Shown here piece after piece: positions 1-7,640 of a DNA stretch of 64,000 nucleotides. Within the stretch, counting starts at the first letter, position 1. Each line of letters starts with the position of its first letter. A program made the translations under genes and the position numbers. The notes under the pieces were generated by a model. That model ran no database searches. It saw nothing but the letters and a program-made list of their open reading frames with translations, and had not been told where the DNA came from. Source of the stretch: Acidobacteriota bacterium (GTDB lineage: Bacteria > Acidobacteriota > UBA6911 > RPQK01 > JAJDTT01); the NCBI GenBank assembly GCA_028874215.1, contig JAPPLF010000101.1, positions 88,596 through 152,595 on the forward strand, in the 5' to 3' direction.

Positions 1-116
1 ACGCCTGGTACCAGCCGCCTGGAATCAAACACGAGGTGCTGGAATACTCCGACGACTGGGTGGTGCTGGAGATCACCATGCCGGCGGAGTTCGAAACCCA
101 CGACGAATCGCGTTAG
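1..116 (+). CDS. C-terminal end of a cupin-like protein (partial)
   Basis: The reading frame is open from the left edge of the window (codons start at base 3) to the TAG at 114-116. It encodes 37 residues containing the pieces PPGIKHEVLEYSDDW and LEITMPAEFETHDE. A proline-glycine-x-x-H turn followed by a short beta strand ending in a phrase such as VLEITMPAEF is typical of the last strands of small cupin-domain proteins. Only the end is visible, so the substrate and full domain layout are unknown. The neighbouring gene on the other strand ends 17 bases downstream, so the two are convergent. The cupin call is a family resemblance only. Confidence 0.5.
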   Translation, partial: AWYQPPGIKHEVLEYSDDWVVLEITMPAEFETHDESR

Positions 117-133
117 CCCGAATTTCTCTCCTT

Positions 134-2224
134 CTATGGCGCCGAGGACTTCACCTGCTCGATCTGCGCCAGCAGGTCCAGGGCCACGGCATCGTCCGGT
201 TTCACCTTGAGCAGGCGGCGGAGCACGTCCTCGGCTTTCCCGATTTCGTTTCCCCGAAGGCGGGTCATGGCAAGGTTGATATAGGCGGGCCTGAACTCGG
301 AGTCGGCCCGGATCGCCCCCTCGAACGCGCGGCCCGCGTCTTCGAACCTGCCCTTTCGCAAGAAGACCGTCCCCCTGTTGTTCTGGGCGCTGGCGTATTC
401 GGGCCGCAGCCGTAGCGCCCTGTCGAAGGACGCCAAGGCGTCGTCGAGCCGGCCCGATTCCAGAAACGCGTAGCCCTGGTTATGGTGGACCTCGGCGGAA
501 TCCGGCCGCATGCGCAATGCCTTGCCGTAGGCCGAGACCGCTTCCTGAAATCGCTTCATCTGCAGATAGGCGTTGCCGAGGTTGACCAGGGGTTGCGGGG
601 CCTCGACGTCGATCTCATGGGCCTTCCGGAACGCACGAACAGCCTCGGCGTGCAGACCCTTTTTCAGCAGCGCATGGCCCAGGTTGCTCTGGACGTCGGC
701 TGACCAGGGAGCCAATCGCCCGGCGGTGCGGTAGCTGTCTATGGCCTTGTCGATTTCCCCCGCCTTCAAGCGCATCGCGCCGAGATTGTTGTGGCTGTCC
801 GCGTAGTCGGGATTCAGCCGGAGGGCCTTTTCGTAGGCCTCACGCGCCTGGTCCAATTTCCCCTCTTGCTCGTAGAGAAGCCCGAGGCTGTTCCACGACT
901 GGGGCGTGTCGTGGCCCTGCTCCAGCAACTGGTGCTGATAGTAGACCGCCGCCTGGTCGTTGAGTCCGGCCCTTCGGAATGAATCGGCGATCATGGTGTA
1001 GTCCCGGGCGAATTCCATGCCGATGGATTTCCCGGGAAAGGGAAAGGCGGCCCGGACCAGTTCTTCTTCAGACCGAGGGGTGCTTTGAATGTCCCGGATG
1101 ATCTGGCGGGCCGGAACTCTGCCCCGGTAGATCTTGACGATGTTCCCGTCCCGATCCAGAAGCATGGACGTGGGAACGGCCAGGTCGCGTATCTTTTCGA
1201 ACAGGAAGCGATTCACCAGGTTGTACGCCGCGATGACGTCCTCGTCGGCAAGCAGCACCGGGAAGGGGAACTCCTCCTCCCGGGCATACTCCAGCACCTT
1301 TGCGCGGTCCGCGGGATCATCGACGGAGATGGCCAGAATCGCGGCGCCGAGGTCTCGCAGATCGTCCTGATGTGATCGCAGGTCCCGCAGTTCTTCCCGG
1401 CAAGGCGGACACCAGGTCGCCCAGAAGTTCAGCAACACCCGGCGGCCCCGGTACATGCCCAGGGAATGATGCCTTCCGTTCAAACCGGGCAACCGGAACT
1501 TGGGTGCGGCAAGTTTCTCCAGCAACCAGGTTCCGCTGTACAAAGGAGGATCCCCAGCGGGCGCTTCCCCCCCTTCGTCCGGCCTGGGGTCATCTTGCGG
1601 GAGAGACCGAAACGGAATGGTCTCCGTCCTGTCCCACCCCTCTACGATCACGATCCTGTGGTTGGCCGGAAGATCGCGAACAGTCTGGACATCCCCGCTG
1701 GGCCACTCGATCCTGACCTTCCGGATCCCGTCCTGGTTCCCCAGGCCGAACCAGACCCGGCGGGAGCTCTGGGACAGGAAGCCGGATCCGATCTTGACGA
1801 ATTTCGACCTGGAGCCGGCGCCGGTCTCGATGGTGATCTTCGCTCCGACGGCGTCCCTGTTGCTGCGGGTGCCCCTGAGGTCGAAACTGGCCGCGTTGTA
1901 GCCGCTCCCGGCATGGTTTCGCATCAGCCGGAGTTGCGGCGAATTTCGATTCTTGAGGATGAGGTCCAGGTCGCCGTCCTGGTCGAGGTCGCCCACGGCG
2001 AAGGCCCGTCCATCTTCGGGGAAGTCCAACCCTGTGATGCCCGAGGCGTCGGCGAAGGTTCCGTCGCCACAGTTGATGTAGAAGTTATTGGTCTCGCGCG
2101 CACTCAGGGAACCGCCCTGCCGGATCAGCAGGTTCACCGCGTCCCATCCGTTCCGGTATTCGGAACCGATTCGCGCTCCGCACGGGGCCGAAGCCACAGC
2201 AGATTTCGATGGCGATTGCGACAC
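134..2224 (-). CDS. C-terminal part of a CRTAC1-TlpA-TPR fusion (ASPIC/UnbV, thioredoxin and TPR domains), downstream of an in-frame TGA
   Basis: About 696 residues from a GTG codon. Residues 1-200 carry the last FG-GAP motif (DLDQDGDLDL) and an ASPIC/UnbV domain (TRSNRDAVGAKITI, then WFGLGNQDGIRKVRIEWPSG). Residues about 240-385 form a TlpA-like thioredoxin domain with the redox motif FWATWCPPCREEL. Residues about 405-690 are a run of TPR repeats. There is no signal peptide and no credible own start: reading upstream in the same frame gives SFLWRQVV and then the TGA at 2246-2248 that ends the upstream FG-GAP gene. In ordinary CRTAC1 proteins this SFFWRQVV-type stretch lies in the middle of the protein. 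The segment is therefore best read as the second half of one 1,353-codon gene. The thioredoxin part suggests an extracytoplasmic redox role. Confidence 0.8.
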   Translation of the reverse strand: MSQSPSKSAVASAPCGARIGSEYRNGWDAVNLLIRQGGSLSARETNNFYINCGDGTFADASGITGLDFPEDGRAFAVGDLDQDGDLDLILKNRNSPQLRLMRNHAGSGYNAASFDLRGTRSNRDAVGAKITIETGAGSRSKFVKIGSGFLSQSSRRVWFGLGNQDGIRKVRIEWPSGDVQTVRDLPANHRIVIVEGWDRTETIPFRSLPQDDPRPDEGGEAPAGDPPLYSGTWLLEKLAAPKFRLPGLNGRHHSLGMYRGRRVLLNFWATWCPPCREELRDLRSHQDDLRDLGAAILAISVDDPADRAKVLEYAREEEFPFPVLLADEDVIAAYNLVNRFLFEKIRDLAVPTSMLLDRDGNIVKIYRGRVPARQIIRDIQSTPRSEEELVRAAFPFPGKSIGMEFARDYTMIADSFRRAGLNDQAAVYYQHQLLEQGHDTPQSWNSLGLLYEQEGKLDQAREAYEKALRLNPDYADSHNNLGAMRLKAGEIDKAIDSYRTAGRLAPWSADVQSNLGHALLKKGLHAEAVRAFRKAHEIDVEAPQPLVNLGNAYLQMKRFQEAVSAYGKALRMRPDSAEVHHNQGYAFLESGRLDDALASFDRALRLRPEYASAQNNRGTVFLRKGRFEDAGRAFEGAIRADSEFRPAYINLAMTRLRGNEIGKAEDVLRRLLKVKPDDAVALDLLAQIEQVKSSAP

Positions 2225-2245
2225 GACCTGCCGCCAGAGGAAGCT

Positions 2246-4195
2246 TCAGAGGTCCTTCGTGTCTTCGTTGGTGATGAAGCCGTTCACCACGTACAGGTCT
2301 TCATGACCGTCGTTGTCGAAGTCGAAGAAATCGCTGCTCCAGGCCCACCGTCCCAACTCCACGTCCGCTTGTGCGCCGACCTCCTCGAACGTGCCGTCGC
2401 CCCGATTGGAGAACAACGAGTTGCCCTTGGCATGCCGTTGATAGTTTTGGACCTCTTCCTGCGGCCGCTGGCTCTGAAACTGCCGCAACGAAGTGATCCG
2501 CTGACCTGCCGACGACCACATGTTTCCCACGTAGAGGTCCAGTCGGCCGTCGTTGTCGTAGTCCTCCCAGGCCGCGCTCATCCCCGCTCCGATGTCCTCC
2601 ACTCCCGCTTCCCGGGCCACGTCGGTGAAGGTACCGTCACCGTTGTTCCGGTAGAGGTTGTTGCGACCGAAGTCGTTGGCGACGTACAGGTCCGGGTATC
2701 GGTCGCCGTTGTAGTCACCCCACGCCGCGGCGAAGCTGTAACGCAGATTGTTCCGGTTCATTCCGGATTGGAGGGTGACGTCGCGGAACGACCCATTCCC
2801 CTGGTTCCGCAAGAGGATGTTGGGGGCGCCGTTGTTGGCGTCATGGTAGGGAAAGGGATAGTTTCCCAATTCCTCCTGTCCCCGCCAAAAGGCGTATGAA
2901 CAGACGTAGATGTCCAGGTGTCCGTCCCGGTCGTAGTCGGCCAAGGCGGCGGACACTTTGCTGCCGTCGGTGTCATCGATGGCCTCGAACCCGGAGTCGC
3001 CGGCCAGGCTGAACCGGCCGGAACCGTCGTTTTGAAACAGCAGTGAGCTGGTCCCGATGAGGATCAGGTCCGGGTCCCCGTCGTTGTCCGTGTCGGCCAG
3101 GAAACTGGAGGCCGTGTTGTCCAGGACGTCGACTCCCGCCATTTCCGTGACGTCCAGAAAGGTGCCGTCTCCCTCGTTGCGAAACAGCAGATTGGGCAGG
3201 CCCGCCGGCTGGGAGACATGGAAATCCTCGTCGCCGTCGCCGTCGATATCGGCAATTGCGACGCCGTTGTGACCATAGACATCCATTCCGGCCACATAGT
3301 CGAGGACTCCCTGCCAATACTCGACTCCTTGAAGCAACTGCTTCCGGTAAGAATCATTCTTTCCCAGCGCTTGATGCGTGACCTCCGTGAAGGCGCTTCC
3401 GGCACTTCTCGCCCGCGACGCGGCAAGGACTTTCAGCCGCGAGAGTTCCCAGCGGCCCGTTCGGTCCTTTTGCCAACTGAGTTGCCAGTCCCCCTTCCAC
3501 TGCAAGGATTCGCCATCCTTGCCCTGACCGACGATGGTGTAGATGACGTCGCTGACGACGGATGATCCTGGAAACCGGGGCGATTCGATCCTCGTCACCT
3601 TGAATTTCACATCACGGATCCGGACGGCTTCCCGCAGGAGCCTGGCGATCTCCGACGGGAACGCCGCAGCCGTGACACGCTCCTCGCCGGCCGGCTCGCC
3701 GCGGAGAATCTCCAACCCCTCTTCGGACTTGACCTTCCGGGTGGCGGCCGGCTCCAGCGGCGTCCCCTTGAATCCGGAGCTCAACAGCCCGGAAGGAAAC
3801 GAATCGGAATCCGGCGTGTCCTTGAGCGCAACGGCCAGCTTCTCGAGCCGGCTCTCGATTTCGACGTCCAGTTCTTCCGTATCCCATTCGTCGGAGCCTT
3901 CCGGAACCTTCTTCAACGCTTCTTCCACATCCCCGAGCGGAAGATTCCTGGGAGGGATGGTGTACTCCTCTGTCCAGACGTTCCGGGTAAAAGATTCAGT
4001 TCGTTCTTTGAAGAAATAGAGAGTTCCGGCTGCGAGAATGGCGCCTAGGACCGCCAAGCCCAGGTAGAGGCTCCTGGGCCTCCGGTCCGGGGACGGTTTC
4101 TTCGGAGCAGTTCGAGAGCTAGTCTTCCCCGAGGTCCTTCGAACTCGTTTTTTCTTTCTCGGTCGGCGCCGCGAGCCTCGGCCTTTCCGGGCCAT
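2246..4195 (-). CDS. N-terminal part of the CRTAC1-TlpA-TPR fusion: membrane-anchored FG-GAP repeat protein
   Basis: 649 residues from an ATG. The first 45 residues are extremely basic (MARKGRGSRRRPRKKKRVRR), followed by one membrane segment (LYLGLAVLGAILAAGTLYFF), so the rest is predicted to lie outside the cytoplasmic membrane. An alpha/beta region of about 200 residues of unknown fold follows. From about residue 300 there are FG-GAP/VCBS repeats with calcium-binding signatures such as DIDGDGDEDF, DYDRDGHLDI, DYNGDRYPDL and DFDNDGHEDL, as in integrin-alpha-type beta-propellers. It stops at NEDTKDL-TGA, a point where CRTAC1 proteins normally run on into a WRQVV segment and the UnbV domain. 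That continuation is found in frame immediately downstream (134-2224). This is either a nonsense mutation, a sequence error or recoding. Confidence 0.85.
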   Translation of the reverse strand: MARKGRGSRRRPRKKKRVRRTSGKTSSRTAPKKPSPDRRPRSLYLGLAVLGAILAAGTLYFFKERTESFTRNVWTEEYTIPPRNLPLGDVEEALKKVPEGSDEWDTEELDVEIESRLEKLAVALKDTPDSDSFPSGLLSSGFKGTPLEPAATRKVKSEEGLEILRGEPAGEERVTAAAFPSEIARLLREAVRIRDVKFKVTRIESPRFPGSSVVSDVIYTIVGQGKDGESLQWKGDWQLSWQKDRTGRWELSRLKVLAASRARSAGSAFTEVTHQALGKNDSYRKQLLQGVEYWQGVLDYVAGMDVYGHNGVAIADIDGDGDEDFHVSQPAGLPNLLFRNEGDGTFLDVTEMAGVDVLDNTASSFLADTDNDGDPDLILIGTSSLLFQNDGSGRFSLAGDSGFEAIDDTDGSKVSAALADYDRDGHLDIYVCSYAFWRGQEELGNYPFPYHDANNGAPNILLRNQGNGSFRDVTLQSGMNRNNLRYSFAAAWGDYNGDRYPDLYVANDFGRNNLYRNNGDGTFTDVAREAGVEDIGAGMSAAWEDYDNDGRLDLYVGNMWSSAGQRITSLRQFQSQRPQEEVQNYQRHAKGNSLFSNRGDGTFEEVGAQADVELGRWAWSSDFFDFDNDGHEDLYVVNGFITNEDTKDL

Positions 4196-4218
4196 GACGC
4201 AGATTATATGGATGGGAG

Positions 4219-4238
4219 CGGCGGTTTCCTAACCGCCG
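4219..4238. repeat. GGCGGTT/AACCGCC palindrome (family A)
   Basis: A perfect hairpin: CGGCGGTT, loop TCCT, AACCGCCG. It lies in the divergent intergenic region between the membrane-anchored FG-GAP gene and the cytochrome/FG-GAP gene. The same palindrome recurs near 30255, 30345, 30425, 51045, 51130, 51215 and inside the end of the E2 gene near 55770. Confidence 0.85.
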
Positions 4239-4266
4239 ATTCTTGGAATTGTGGAGAGACAGGAAT

Positions 4267-4286
4267 GGGGGACAAGACTGTCCCCC
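4267..4286. repeat. GGGGGACA/TGTCCCCC palindrome (family C)
   Basis: A perfect hairpin: GGGGGACA, loop AGAC, TGTCCCCC, followed by CTCCT. An identical 20-mer lies at 58032-58051, and a related hairpin lies at 55712-55732. Here it sits 21 bases before the probable ATG of the cytochrome/FG-GAP gene, so it may form in that mRNA leader. Confidence 0.85.
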
Positions 4287-4307
4287 CTCCTGGCTACCAT
4301 CTCGAGC

Positions 4308-5876
4308 ATGACGTCGCGTGGTCAGTCGGCCGGCTGTTTCCCGGTTCTCTGCCTGAGTCTCTTCTTGCTCAGCCCCGCCCGGCCCTCCGCCGGCGGGGTC
4401 TCATCCGAACTCCCCCAGCCCACGGATGCGGAAGCCTTGGGAACGAAGATTCGGCAGGCGTGTACCCAGTGCCACGAATGGACGCCCCCGGAGATCCTCC
4501 CCAAGAAGGAATGGCCCGGCCTGATTCAGAGGAAGTTCAAACTGGCCAACATCACCCTCCTGCAATCCCACAACAAGCCGATCTGGGACGTCGACGCCCT
4601 GCAAGTCGCCTCCTACTTCCGGTCGAAGGCGCCTGACCGATTGGACACGCCGCGTTGGACGGCAAAGCGTGGGGGGCCGGAGCTCAAGTTCGACCGCCGA
4701 CTCTTGCCGGGCAGGAAGGTTCGCGGTCTCCAACCCGGAGCAGCCAATGTCCGGCTCCTGGAACTGTTTCCGGATCTGGAGGGCCCCGAACTGGTGGTCA
4801 GCGACATGATCTCCGGGTGGGTGAGCTGGACCGATCCCGATGACGGTCAAATGGACCTCCGACCCATCGCCAAACTCACCAATCCCTGCCATGCGGAGGT
4901 CGTGGACCTGGATCGGGATGGAAGGACCGACCTGCTGATCGCAGATCTCGGATGGCCCAAGCCGACCGACCAGCGAACCGGATCGGTGGCTTGGCTCCGG
5001 CGGACCGGGAAGCGTGAATTCGAGGTCCACCGTCTGGCTACCGGGATCGGCAGGGTCGCCGACGTCCGGGCAGCAGACTTTGACGGGGATCAGGACGTGG
5101 ACGTCATCGTCGCCGAGTTCGGATGGAGGACCGTAGGGGGCATTCACTATCTGGAAAACGGGTCCGGTCCGGAAAAAGCCTCGAAACTCGGAGCCGGAGA
5201 TTTCAGGTCCGTGGAACTGGATGACCGGGCCGGCGCGATTCACATTCCCATCGTGGACCTCGACCGGGACGGAAGGACCGACTTCATTGCCCTGCTCTCG
5301 CAGGAACACGAAGCGGTGGTCGCGTTCCTCAATCGGGGACCGGGGACCTTCGAAAAGAAAACCCTCTTCGTCGCGCCTCACCCGCACTGGGGCTCGAGCG
5401 GGCTCGAAATGGTCGATCTGGATCAAGACGGGGACCTGGATGTGCTCTTCACCCACGGAGACACACTGGACGCCATGGCGGAGATGAGGCCCTACCATGG
5501 GCTGTCGTGGCTGGAGAACAAAGGCGACCTTTCCTTTGTCCATCACCCCGTGGACGTCTACTACGGCGCTCTCCGCGCCGAAGCGGGGGACCTGGACGGA
5601 GATGGCGATCTCGACCTGGTGGCAGCTTCCTATTTCCCCAATCTGACCGAGGAGGTGCGCCGTCGATACAATCTTCCGGGAGTGGTCTGGTACGAACAGA
5701 CCCGACCCGGGTCCTTCCAACCCCGCTCTTTGGCCGATATTCCGTGCGACTACATCACCCTTGAGCTGGGTGACATCGACGGAGACGGCGGCACCGACAT
5801 CATCCTGGGAAACTTCGGCCAAGCCAGGGAAGGAGTGGACTGGGAGCTGGTCCAGATCTGGCGGCAGCGGCCGTAA
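4308..5876 (+). CDS. Exported c-type cytochrome with FG-GAP (VCBS) repeats
   Basis: About 522 residues. I chose the ATG at 4308 because it is followed at once by a signal peptide (GCFPVLCLSLFLLSPARPSAGG); the longer reading from a GTG at 4251 runs through the hairpin at 4267. Near residue 50 there is a single haem c attachment motif, ACTQCHEW, inside a small domain of about 80 residues. The rest has repeated Asp-rich calcium motifs (DLDRDGRTDL, DFDGDQDVDV, DLDQDGDLDV, DLDGDGDLDL, DIDGDGGTDI), indicating an FG-GAP beta-propeller. It is predicted to be periplasmic or exported. It lies 38 bases upstream of a CRTAC1 gene on the same strand, so the two are probably co-transcribed. The electron donor and acceptor are unknown. 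Confidence 0.82.
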   Translation: MTSRGQSAGCFPVLCLSLFLLSPARPSAGGVSSELPQPTDAEALGTKIRQACTQCHEWTPPEILPKKEWPGLIQRKFKLANITLLQSHNKPIWDVDALQVASYFRSKAPDRLDTPRWTAKRGGPELKFDRRLLPGRKVRGLQPGAANVRLLELFPDLEGPELVVSDMISGWVSWTDPDDGQMDLRPIAKLTNPCHAEVVDLDRDGRTDLLIADLGWPKPTDQRTGSVAWLRRTGKREFEVHRLATGIGRVADVRAADFDGDQDVDVIVAEFGWRTVGGIHYLENGSGPEKASKLGAGDFRSVELDDRAGAIHIPIVDLDRDGRTDFIALLSQEHEAVVAFLNRGPGTFEKKTLFVAPHPHWGSSGLEMVDLDQDGDLDVLFTHGDTLDAMAEMRPYHGLSWLENKGDLSFVHHPVDVYYGALRAEAGDLDGDGDLDLVAASYFPNLTEEVRRRYNLPGVVWYEQTRPGSFQPRSLADIPCDYITLELGDIDGDGGTDIILGNFGQAREGVDWELVQIWRQRP

Positions 5877-5914
5877 CCTGCGGAACTCCCGCATAAACCA
5901 ACGATTGTCGTACC

Positions 5915-7624
5915 ATGACTCCGATGCATCCCATGGGATGGACCCTGGCGTGGAGCCGACTATTCATTCCGGTATTGGCTGTCCCTTTCATTTGGGTCTT
6001 GAGCGCCCCGTCCGAAACAGCCGCCCGCGGGGAGGATCCGGGATCCATTCGATTCACCGACATCGCATCCAGATCGGATATTCGCTACCATTCCAATAAC
6101 GACTTCACCGGGCGCAAGTACTTTCCCCAGCCCATGTGCGGCGGCGTCGCCATCTTCGACTACGACGGCGACGGCAGGCTGGACATCTTCTTCACCAACG
6201 GCGCCAAGTTGCCCGAAGTCGAGAAGACCAACCGCTCGTTTCACAACTGCCTCCTGCGCAACCTGGGCGGAGGCAGATTCGAGAACGTCACCCGGCAGGC
6301 CGGCCTGACGGGGGCCGGATTGGGCTACTGTTTCGGGGTGACCGCCGGCGACTACGACAACGACGGCGACCGCGACCTGTTCATCGGCAACGCCGGACCC
6401 AACACCCTGTATCGAAACAACGGCGACGGGACGTTCAGCGACGTGACCATCGGGTCGGGCCTCGACGACAAGCCGGAAGACCTGTTGAGCGTGGACGCCG
6501 CCTGGTTCGACTACGACCAGGATTCCCTGCTGGACCTGTTCGTCTCCCAATACACCTATTGGAACGCCAAAACCGACAAGCCGTGCCTGTTTCCCGACGG
6601 CACTCCGTTCTACTGCAGTCCCAAGACCGTCCGGAGTGTTTCCAACACGCTCTACCGGAATCTGGGCGGCGGGAAATTCACCGATGTCTCACGCGAGGCG
6701 GGCCTCGACAACGCGTTGGGCAAGGGCATGGGGTTGGGAATTGCCGATTTCAATCAGGACGGCCGTCCGGACGTGTTCGTCGCCAACGACACGGTGCAGA
6801 ATTTTCTCTACCTGAATCAGGGCGACGGAACCTTCCGGGAAGCTTCGTTTTTCCTGGGCGTCGCCTACAAGGGTTCGGCGGTGGCCGGCTCGGGCATGGG
6901 CGCCGACGCCAAGGATTTCAACAATGACGGGCAGGTCGACATTTTCTACAACGACCTCAGGAATCAGCTCCACGGGCTCTTTCAGAACCGGGGCGGGCGG
7001 TTTTTCGAATATGTCAGTTACCGGACTCAGGTGGCCAAGCTGAGCCGCAGCTTCACGGGCTGGGGCAGCGGGTTCATCGATTTCGACAACGACGGTTGGA
7101 AGGACATCTATTCGGCCAACGGGGGCCTGGAATACCTGAGTCCCGACACCGCCCAGCACGACACCATGCTGCGGAACCTGGAGGGGACGGCCTTTGCCGA
7201 TGTCTCCGAGAGCCTGGGCAAGGATTTCATGCGCATCGCCTACCAGCGCGGTTCATCCTTCGGAGATCTGAACGATGACGGATTCCTGGATATCGTCGTT
7301 ACGTCGCTGAACCAGATGCCGAGGATTCTGCAAAATTCGGGCGGCAACGGAAACCACTGGCTGATGCTGGATCTCCGCGGCCGGGCCAGCAACCGGGACG
7401 CCATCGGAGCCTCCGTCCTGCTGCGGACGGCCTCGGGACGGACCCTTCACAACCTTGTTTCCTCGACGGTGGGCCTCATGTCCTCGCCGGACCGTCGGGT
7501 TCATTTCGGTTTGGGGAAGGAAGAAGGCGTCGAGTCTCTGGAGATCCGCTGGCCGTCGGGCAAGGTTCAGGTATTGAACGGCGTCCAACCCGACCAGATT
7601 CTCAGGGTCGAGGAGCCGGACTAG
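5915..7624 (+). CDS. CRTAC1 family protein (FG-GAP repeats plus ASPIC/UnbV domain)
   Basis: 569 residues from an ATG at 5915; other in-frame ATGs follow at 5924 and 5933. A signal peptide (LFIPVLAVPFIWVLSAPSETAA) precedes the mature protein. FG-GAP motifs run through the body (FDYDGDGRLDIFF, DYDNDGDRDLFIGN, DFNQDGRPDVFVAN, DFNNDGQVDIFYND, DFDNDGWKDIYSAN, DLNDDGFLDIVVTS). The last 110 residues are an ASPIC/UnbV domain (ASNRDAIGASVLL, VHFGLGKEEGVESLEIRWPSG). Family members are exported; their ligands are largely unknown. The gene ends 16 bases from the stop of a convergent exported TPR gene, one of four CRTAC1/TPR neighbour pairs in the window. Confidence 0.9.
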   Translation: MTPMHPMGWTLAWSRLFIPVLAVPFIWVLSAPSETAARGEDPGSIRFTDIASRSDIRYHSNNDFTGRKYFPQPMCGGVAIFDYDGDGRLDIFFTNGAKLPEVEKTNRSFHNCLLRNLGGGRFENVTRQAGLTGAGLGYCFGVTAGDYDNDGDRDLFIGNAGPNTLYRNNGDGTFSDVTIGSGLDDKPEDLLSVDAAWFDYDQDSLLDLFVSQYTYWNAKTDKPCLFPDGTPFYCSPKTVRSVSNTLYRNLGGGKFTDVSREAGLDNALGKGMGLGIADFNQDGRPDVFVANDTVQNFLYLNQGDGTFREASFFLGVAYKGSAVAGSGMGADAKDFNNDGQVDIFYNDLRNQLHGLFQNRGGRFFEYVSYRTQVAKLSRSFTGWGSGFIDFDNDGWKDIYSANGGLEYLSPDTAQHDTMLRNLEGTAFADVSESLGKDFMRIAYQRGSSFGDLNDDGFLDIVVTSLNQMPRILQNSGGNGNHWLMLDLRGRASNRDAIGASVLLRTASGRTLHNLVSSTVGLMSSPDRRVHFGLGKEEGVESLEIRWPSGKVQVLNGVQPDQILRVEEPD

Positions 7625-7640
7625 CGCCGCGGCGGTGGTT

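Noticed and set aside
2200..2250. Selenocysteine at the TGA of the CRTAC1 fusion
   Set aside because: No plausible bacterial SECIS stem-loop was found just after the TGA, the family has no cysteine there, and no selenocysteine genes are in the window.
1466..2899. A 477-codon plus-strand open frame
   Set aside because: It lies antisense to the thioredoxin/TPR and FG-GAP genes, has no recognisable domain and is explained by the high GC content and the Asp-rich repeats on the other strand.
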